From positions 5,125 through 14,631 of the forward strand of contig DJGG01000144.1 of the NCBI GenBank assembly GCA_002432195.1: a DNA stretch of 9,507 bases, read 5' to 3'. Of the stretch, positions 6,128 through 9,507 are shown one piece after another. The notes under the pieces are model-generated. The model ran no database searches. It had not been told where the DNA came from and worked only from the letters and a program-made list of their open reading frames with translations. The stretch is from Desulfobacteraceae bacterium UBA5852. GTDB lineage: Bacteria > Desulfobacterota > Desulfobacteria > Desulfobacterales > UBA5852. The position numbers and the translations under genes are program-made. Every line of letters starts with the position of its first letter. Position 1 is the first letter of the stretch.

Positions 6128-7576
6128 TCAACCCGCGCGGCCGGGGTGCCCGCCCGCTGGAGGGGTTTTCTTCTTCTCCGTGGCCTCCCGCACCTCCGCC
6201 AGCAGCTTCTCCAATTCCTGGCGCCGGGCGGGGTCCGTGGTGGCCTTCAAGGCCCGCTCGTATTGGAAGGCCGCGTTCTTCATGGCCCCCTTGAGGTGGT
6301 GGTGGCGTCCCAGATAATAGTAGGCCTCGGCCGGCTGACCCAGGTCGCTGTAGGTTTTCCCGAGATAAAAATACCCCTCGTTGTATTCCGGGTGGGCCTG
6401 CACCAGCTCCGTGAACGTGGGCACGGCCTTCTCCGGCGCCCCCAGCTCCAGCTGGGTGCGTCCCAGGTAGAATAGGCCCTCGGGGTCGCCGGGAGAGGTC
6501 TGCACGGCGCTTTCGAGGGTTTTCAGGGCTTTTTCGTAGCGGCCGTCCAGGAAATAGATTTTCCCCAGGTCCACCAGCACCAGGGGATCGAAGGCCTTGG
6601 TCACCAGGGCCCGCTGGAGGTGCTGGGCGGCTTCGTCCCGCCGGCCCACGCGGGCCAGGATCAAGCCGTACTGGTAGTGGCGCAGGGAATTGTCGGGCTC
6701 CTGGGCCAGGGCAGCCTCGAAGCGCTTCAGGACCGCGAACTCGTCCCCGTAATTGGCCAGCAGGCGGGTCTGGGCCCGCAGGAAGGGAATCGGGTCCACC
6801 GCCGGCGGATGTCCCTGGCGGGCCTCGATATCGGCCACGCGGTTGCGCACGTCCACGATACGGTCTTCCACCGCGGGGTGGGTCGTCACGTAGGTGGGGA
6901 TCTCCTTGGGCCCGAACCAGCGCTTGGCCATGATCTTCTCGAAAACCTTCACCAGACCCTCGCCGCCGTAGCCGGCTTTGTAGAGGTAGGAAAGCCCGAT
7001 CTGGTCGGCCTCGGCTTCGTCGCTGCGGCTGTAGGCCAGCATGGCGGACTGACCGGCGGCCATGGAGCCCACGGTGAGGGCCTGGGCGGCCTCGCCGACG
7101 CCGCCGATGCCGAGCAGGATGCCGGCCACGACCCCGGCCAGGGTGGCGACGCTCAGCTTCTTGGAGCGCTCGATTTTCTCGGAGATGTGCCGGCAGTGGA
7201 CGTGGGCGATTTCGTGGGCCAGGAGCCCGGCCAGTTCCTCCTCGCTTTCCATGGCCGACAGCAGGCCGCTGTAGATGAACACGTTGCCGGCGGGGGTGGC
7301 GAAGGCGTTGAAGACGTCCTCGCGGATGACATGGAAACGGTAGGGGAAGGGCGGGTTCGGCAGGGCGGCCACGACGCGCTGCCCCACCTGGTTGACGTAG
7401 TCCACCACCAGGGAATCTTCCACGAACTCGAAACGTTCCCGGATGATTTTCATGAACTCCTTGCCCAGCTCCTCCTCCTCCCTGGTGGAGATGGCCCGGG
7501 CCGGCAGCACCCCTAGGGTGTTGACCAGCACGAGGCCGATGGTCAGCCAGCAGATCCAGCGTGGGTATGGGCACAT
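6128..7576 (-). CDS. Exported M48 family metallopeptidase with C-terminal TPR repeats (BepA-like)
   Basis: Predicted periplasmic zinc protease of 482 aa. The chosen ATG (7574-7576) begins a signal peptide: MCPYPRW, a hydrophobic core to about residue 24, and a likely cleavage after ARA (26-28). I see no lipobox. The peptidase domain has LLAHEIAHVH with zinc ligands His121 and His125 and catalytic Glu122. The third ligand is probably Glu187 in SRSDEAEAD. A glycine-rich amphipathic stretch lies between (about 141-175). THPAVEDRI (232-240) matches the THP..SR region where Escherichia coli BepA carries its regulatory His switch, here His233. From about 265 to 445 the protein has tandem TPR-like helices (for example LVLVDLGKIYFLDGRYEKAL, 332-351), ending in a charged tail. 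BepA-type proteins degrade or chaperone misassembled outer-membrane barrels. That role is inferred by family only. Upstream in-frame starts at 7684 and 7657 are rejected because they overlap the promoter hexamers. It is convergent with EF-G and divergent from parA. Confidence 0.9.
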   Translation of the reverse strand: MCPYPRWICWLTIGLVLVNTLGVLPARAISTREEEELGKEFMKIIRERFEFVEDSLVVDYVNQVGQRVVAALPNPPFPYRFHVIREDVFNAFATPAGNVFIYSGLLSAMESEEELAGLLAHEIAHVHCRHISEKIERSKKLSVATLAGVVAGILLGIGGVGEAAQALTVGSMAAGQSAMLAYSRSDEAEADQIGLSYLYKAGYGGEGLVKVFEKIMAKRWFGPKEIPTYVTTHPAVEDRIVDVRNRVADIEARQGHPPAVDPIPFLRAQTRLLANYGDEFAVLKRFEAALAQEPDNSLRHYQYGLILARVGRRDEAAQHLQRALVTKAFDPLVLVDLGKIYFLDGRYEKALKTLESAVQTSPGDPEGLFYLGRTQLELGAPEKAVPTFTELVQAHPEYNEGYFYLGKTYSDLGQPAEAYYYLGRHHHLKGAMKNAAFQYERALKATTDPARRQELEKLLAEVREATEKKKTPPAGGHPGRAG

Positions 7577-7655
7577 GGGCGCACCGTGTATGGAATAAGC
7601 GTCCGGCCGGGACCCGAAGTGGTATCCCCGGGGCCGGGCCACCGCGTGAGGCGTC

Positions 7656-7684
7656 ATTTTAGAGTATCGGCCGCCGGCCCGCAA
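7656..7684 (-). promoter_or_regulatory. Candidate promoter of the M48 peptidase gene
   Basis: Read on the minus strand, TTGCGG (7679-7684) and TAAAAT (7656-7661, 5 of 6 to TATAAT) are separated by exactly 17 bases. Transcription would begin near 7649, giving a leader of about 73 bases before the ATG at 7576. The promoter also argues against the upstream candidate start at 7657, which lies in the -10 hexamer. Confidence 0.5.
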
Positions 7685-7698
7685 GGGGCGCTTGCCCC
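7681..7698. repeat. Overlapping inverted repeats at the -35 of the peptidase promoter
   Basis: Two dyads overlap here: GCAAG (7681-7685) with CTTGC (7691-7695), and GGGGC (7685-7689) with GCCCC (7694-7698). They overlap the predicted -35 of the minus-strand promoter and lie in the divergent region ahead of parA. This is the arrangement of a possible operator, but no known regulator motif is recognised and no regulator gene is adjacent. Confidence 0.3.
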
Positions 7699-7724
7699 AA
7701 CCGCCGGCGGCGGCCGCTTTCCGG

Positions 7725-7751
7725 TTGCACGTCGCGGGAGGCTGCTATGGG
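7725..7751 (+). promoter_or_regulatory. Weak candidate promoter of parA
   Basis: TTGCAC (7725-7730) is followed after 15 bases by TATGGG (7746-7751), preceded by an extended -10 TG (7743-7744). The match is poor in the -10 second half and the spacer is short. A promoter is expected somewhere in 7685-7790 because the upstream gene is divergent, but its position is uncertain. Confidence 0.25.
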
Positions 7752-7792
7752 CTCTTCCCAGCGATCCGCCACCTGTGCTATGAGGCCCAGTC

Positions 7793-8551
7793 ATGACCGA
7801 AATCATCTGCATCGCCAATCAGAAGGGCGGGGTGGGCAAAACCACCACCGCCGTCAACCTGGCCGCCTCCCTGGCGGTCTCGGAAAAACGCACCCTGCTG
7901 GTGGACTGTGACCCCCAGGGCAACGCCACCACGGGCATCGGCATCGACAAGCGGCACCTGGCCACCACCCTCTACCACGGCCTGCTGGGCCAGCGCACGG
8001 CCGCCGATCTCGTGCACGCCACCGCCATCGACAGCCTCAAGGTCATTCCCGCCAACGTGGAATTGATCGGCTTCGAGGTGGAGATGATGGACAGCCCGCA
8101 CCGGGAAATGGTGCTCAAAAACTTCCTGGCTCCCGTCCAGGAGGCCTACGATTTCGTGCTGCTGGACTGTCCGCCGTCGCTGAGCCTGCTGACCGTCAAC
8201 GCCATGGCCGCCGCCCACACCCTGCTGATCCCCCTGCAGTGCGAGTTTTACGCCCTGGAAGGCTTGAGCCAGCTGCTCCAGACCGTCAAGCGGGTCCAGA
8301 GCGGCATCAACCCGGGGTTGCGCATCGGGGGCATCCTGCTGACCATGTTCGACAAGCGGACCAACCTTTCCCACCAGGTGGCCGAGGATGCCGGACGCTA
8401 TTTCAAGGAGTTGGTCTACCAGACCACGATTCCCCGGAACATCCGCCTGGGCGAGGCCCCCAGCTTCGGCAAACCCATCGTGCTCTACGACGCCAGCTCC
8501 ATCGGCGCCCAGAGCTACTTCGAACTGGCCCGGGAAATCATTCGCCCTTAA
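7793..8551 (+). CDS. parA: Chromosome partitioning ATPase ParA/Soj
   Basis: Deviant Walker-type ATPase of 252 aa that dimerises on ATP binding, binds nucleoid DNA and is stimulated by ParB, driving chromosome origin segregation. The protein starts directly with its nucleotide-binding domain: KGGVGKTT (11-18, signature Lys11 and Lys16), LLVDCDPQGNAT (35-46), and Walker B FVLLDCPPSLSLLTVNAM (121-138). The C-terminal part carries IPRNIRLGEAPSFGKPI (213-229), typical of Soj-type chromosomal ParAs. There is no N-terminal helix-turn-helix extension, unlike plasmid type Ia ParA, so autoregulation of the kind those proteins perform is not expected. GAGG at 7782-7785 supports the ATG at 7793. The usual upstream partners mnmG and rsmG are absent. 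Instead the divergent neighbour is an M48 peptidase gene. parB follows in the same reading frame after 60 bases. Confidence 0.95.
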   Translation: MTEIICIANQKGGVGKTTTAVNLAASLAVSEKRTLLVDCDPQGNATTGIGIDKRHLATTLYHGLLGQRTAADLVHATAIDSLKVIPANVELIGFEVEMMDSPHREMVLKNFLAPVQEAYDFVLLDCPPSLSLLTVNAMAAAHTLLIPLQCEFYALEGLSQLLQTVKRVQSGINPGLRIGGILLTMFDKRTNLSHQVAEDAGRYFKELVYQTTIPRNIRLGEAPSFGKPIVLYDASSIGAQSYFELAREIIRP

Positions 8552-8572
8552 ACCCCAACGGGGGTGGCCGCA

Positions 8573-8588
8573 GCGCCGCAGACGGCGC
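8573..8588 (+). repeat. GC-only hairpin in the parA-parB gap
   Basis: GCGCCG (8573-8578), loop CAGA, CGGCGC (8583-8588) form a perfect 6-bp GC stem just upstream of the parB start codons (9 bases before ATG 8597, 23 bases before ATG 8612). There is no T-tract, so it is unlikely to terminate. It may limit ribosome access to parB or stabilise a processed mRNA end. A GGCGCC palindrome follows at 8591-8596. Confidence 0.4.
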
Positions 8589-8611
8589 GCGGCGCCATGG
8601 ATCGGCCGCAT

Positions 8612-9507
8612 ATGAAACTGACCAAAGGCACCGGCGAGACCTCCAAGGGCCCGCGCAAGCCCAAGAAAATGGCTCTGGGGCGGGGCCTGGACGCGTTACT
8701 CCCCAGTGACGGGGGTGCTGCGCCCTCCCGGGATTTTCTGCTCTGCGCCATCGACCAGATCCGGCCCAACCGCTTCCAGCCCCGCCGCACCTTCGGCGAA
8801 GCCGAGCTGGCCGAGCTGGCGGACTCCATCCGGGCCCAGGGCATCATCCAACCCCTCATCGTCCGGCGGGTCACCGGCGGCTACGAGCTCGTGGCCGGGG
8901 AGCGCCGCCTGCGGGCCGCCCGCTTGACCGGCCTTGACCAGGTCCCGGTGGTGGTGAAGGAGCTCTCCGATGCCGAGATGCTCGAAATGTCCATCGTCGA
9001 GAACATCCAGCGGGAGGACCTGAACCCCATCGAGGAAGCCGAGGCCTACCACCGGCTCATGTCCCAGTTTCACCTGACCCAGGACCAGGCCGCGGAGCGG
9101 GTGGGCAAGAGCCGGCCGGCCGTGGCCAATTTCCTGCGGCTGCGCCAGCTGCCCGAGCCCATCAAGCAGAGCCTGGCCGAGGGCGCCCTGACCATGGGCC
9201 ACGCCCGGGCGCTGCTGGGCCTGGACGACCCCGTGGGGCGTCTGGCGGCCTGGAAGGCGGTCACGGCCAAACAACTTTCGGTGCGGGATACGGAAAACCT
9301 GGTGCGGCGGATGAAGACCGCCCCCCGCAAGCCGCCGCCCCCTCCGGAACAGGACTCGGAGCAACGCCATCTCGCCAGCCTGGCCGAGGATCTGGCGCGC
9401 TTTTTCGGCACCAAGGTGACCATCCAGCGCCAGGGCCGGCGGGGAACAGTGCAGATCGAGTTCTACGACAACCAGGACCTGGACCGCCTGATCGGCTTGC
9501 TGAGGCA
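8612..9507 (+). CDS. parB: Chromosome partitioning protein ParB/Spo0J (3' end outside window)
   Basis: CTP-dependent parS-binding clamp that loads on origin-proximal sites and stimulates ParA. The visible 298 residues run into the right edge without a stop. The C-terminal dimerisation domain is largely present (LARFFGTKVTI to DNQDLDRLIGLL, 261-297), so only a few residues are missing. The N-terminus has a basic stretch and LGRGLDALLP (22-31), the conserved ParA-interacting segment. The CTP-binding fold shows VAGERRLRAA (94-103) and ENIQREDLNPIEEAEAY (130-146). The helix-turn-helix is LTQDQAAERVGKSRPAVANFLRL (about 155-177). A proline-rich linker (about 238-245) precedes the dimerisation domain. 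The start is uncertain: ATG 8612 (chosen), ATG 8597, GTG 8564 and ATG 8669 are all in frame and none has a clear ribosome binding site. It follows parA as the usual operon. Confidence 0.95.
   Translation, partial: MKLTKGTGETSKGPRKPKKMALGRGLDALLPSDGGAAPSRDFLLCAIDQIRPNRFQPRRTFGEAELAELADSIRAQGIIQPLIVRRVTGGYELVAGERRLRAARLTGLDQVPVVVKELSDAEMLEMSIVENIQREDLNPIEEAEAYHRLMSQFHLTQDQAAERVGKSRPAVANFLRLRQLPEPIKQSLAEGALTMGHARALLGLDDPVGRLAAWKAVTAKQLSVRDTENLVRRMKTAPRKPPPPPEQDSEQRHLASLAEDLARFFGTKVTIQRQGRRGTVQIEFYDNQDLDRLIGLLR
9066..9081. promoter_or_regulatory. Weak parS-like sequence inside parB
   Basis: The 16 bases AGTTTCACCTGACCCA match the bacterial parS consensus TGTTTCACGTGAAACA at 12 positions, with the left half (GTTTCAC) intact and the right half degraded. 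Bacillus subtilis has a true parS inside its parB gene, which makes the position suggestive. A 12/16 match can occur by chance in 10 kb, and the sequence also encodes ordinary ParB residues (SQFHLT). Confidence 0.15.

Noticed and set aside
6620..7516. 298-codon plus-strand frame opposite the M48 peptidase
   Set aside because: Antisense shadow without motifs or a ribosome binding site.
5955..7574. 539-codon minus-strand frame overlapping the M48 peptidase
   Set aside because: Shifted frame of the peptidase gene, Arg/Gly/Pro-rich. The overlapping frame carries the HExxH, TPR and signal peptide.
7577..7684. Longer N-terminus (starts at 7684 or 7657) for the M48 peptidase
   Set aside because: These codons overlap the best promoter hexamers, and the ATG at 7576 places a clean signal peptide at the N-terminus.

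Overview
The window is high-GC bacterial DNA with tightly packed, strongly GC3-biased genes, and I see no insertion sequence, phage gene, tRNA, rRNA or CRISPR array. The gene set (a methylthioadenosine/S-adenosylhomocysteine deaminase, AdeC-type adenine deaminase, a proteobacterial-type MtnA, an EF-G paralogue, a BepA-like M48-TPR peptidase with a signal peptide, and chromosomal-type ParA/ParB) suggests a Gram-negative proteobacterium or desulfobacterota-like organism. That assignment is an inference from family resemblance and is not tested.

Layout. (1) Bases 1-3865, plus strand: a nucleoside/nucleobase salvage cluster made of the C-terminal two thirds of an MTA/SAH deaminase (left edge cut), a complete adenine deaminase, and MtnA (S-methyl-5-thioribose-1-phosphate isomerase). 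(2) Bases 3866-6070, plus strand: a promoter-like sequence followed by a complete elongation factor G of the divergent, non-str-operon type. (3) Bases 6128-7576, minus strand: an exported M48 metallopeptidase with C-terminal TPRs, convergent with the EF-G gene. (4) Bases 7577-7792: a divergent intergenic region with a plausible minus-strand promoter overlapped by inverted repeats. (5) Bases 7793-9507, plus strand: parA then parB, with parB running off the right edge just before its C-terminus.

Working together: the first cluster fits disposal of methylthioadenosine, the by-product of polyamine synthesis and radical SAM reactions. MTA is deaminated to methylthioinosine. A phosphorylase, not seen here, would give hypoxanthine and MTR-1-P, which MtnA isomerises to MTRu-1-P. 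Adenine deaminase feeds hypoxanthine into the same purine pool. None of the later methionine-salvage genes (mtnB/C/D/E) follow, so the fate of MTRu-1-P is open. The ParA/ParB pair is the chromosome segregation module. EF-G and the peptidase are housekeeping-type functions in translation and envelope quality control.

Nothing here amounts to a clear new system. The second-look items are the mixed MTA/adenine/MtnA cluster, the divergent domain IV of the EF-G paralogue, a stop-separated same-frame parA-parB junction with a GC hairpin, and several intergenic dyads.
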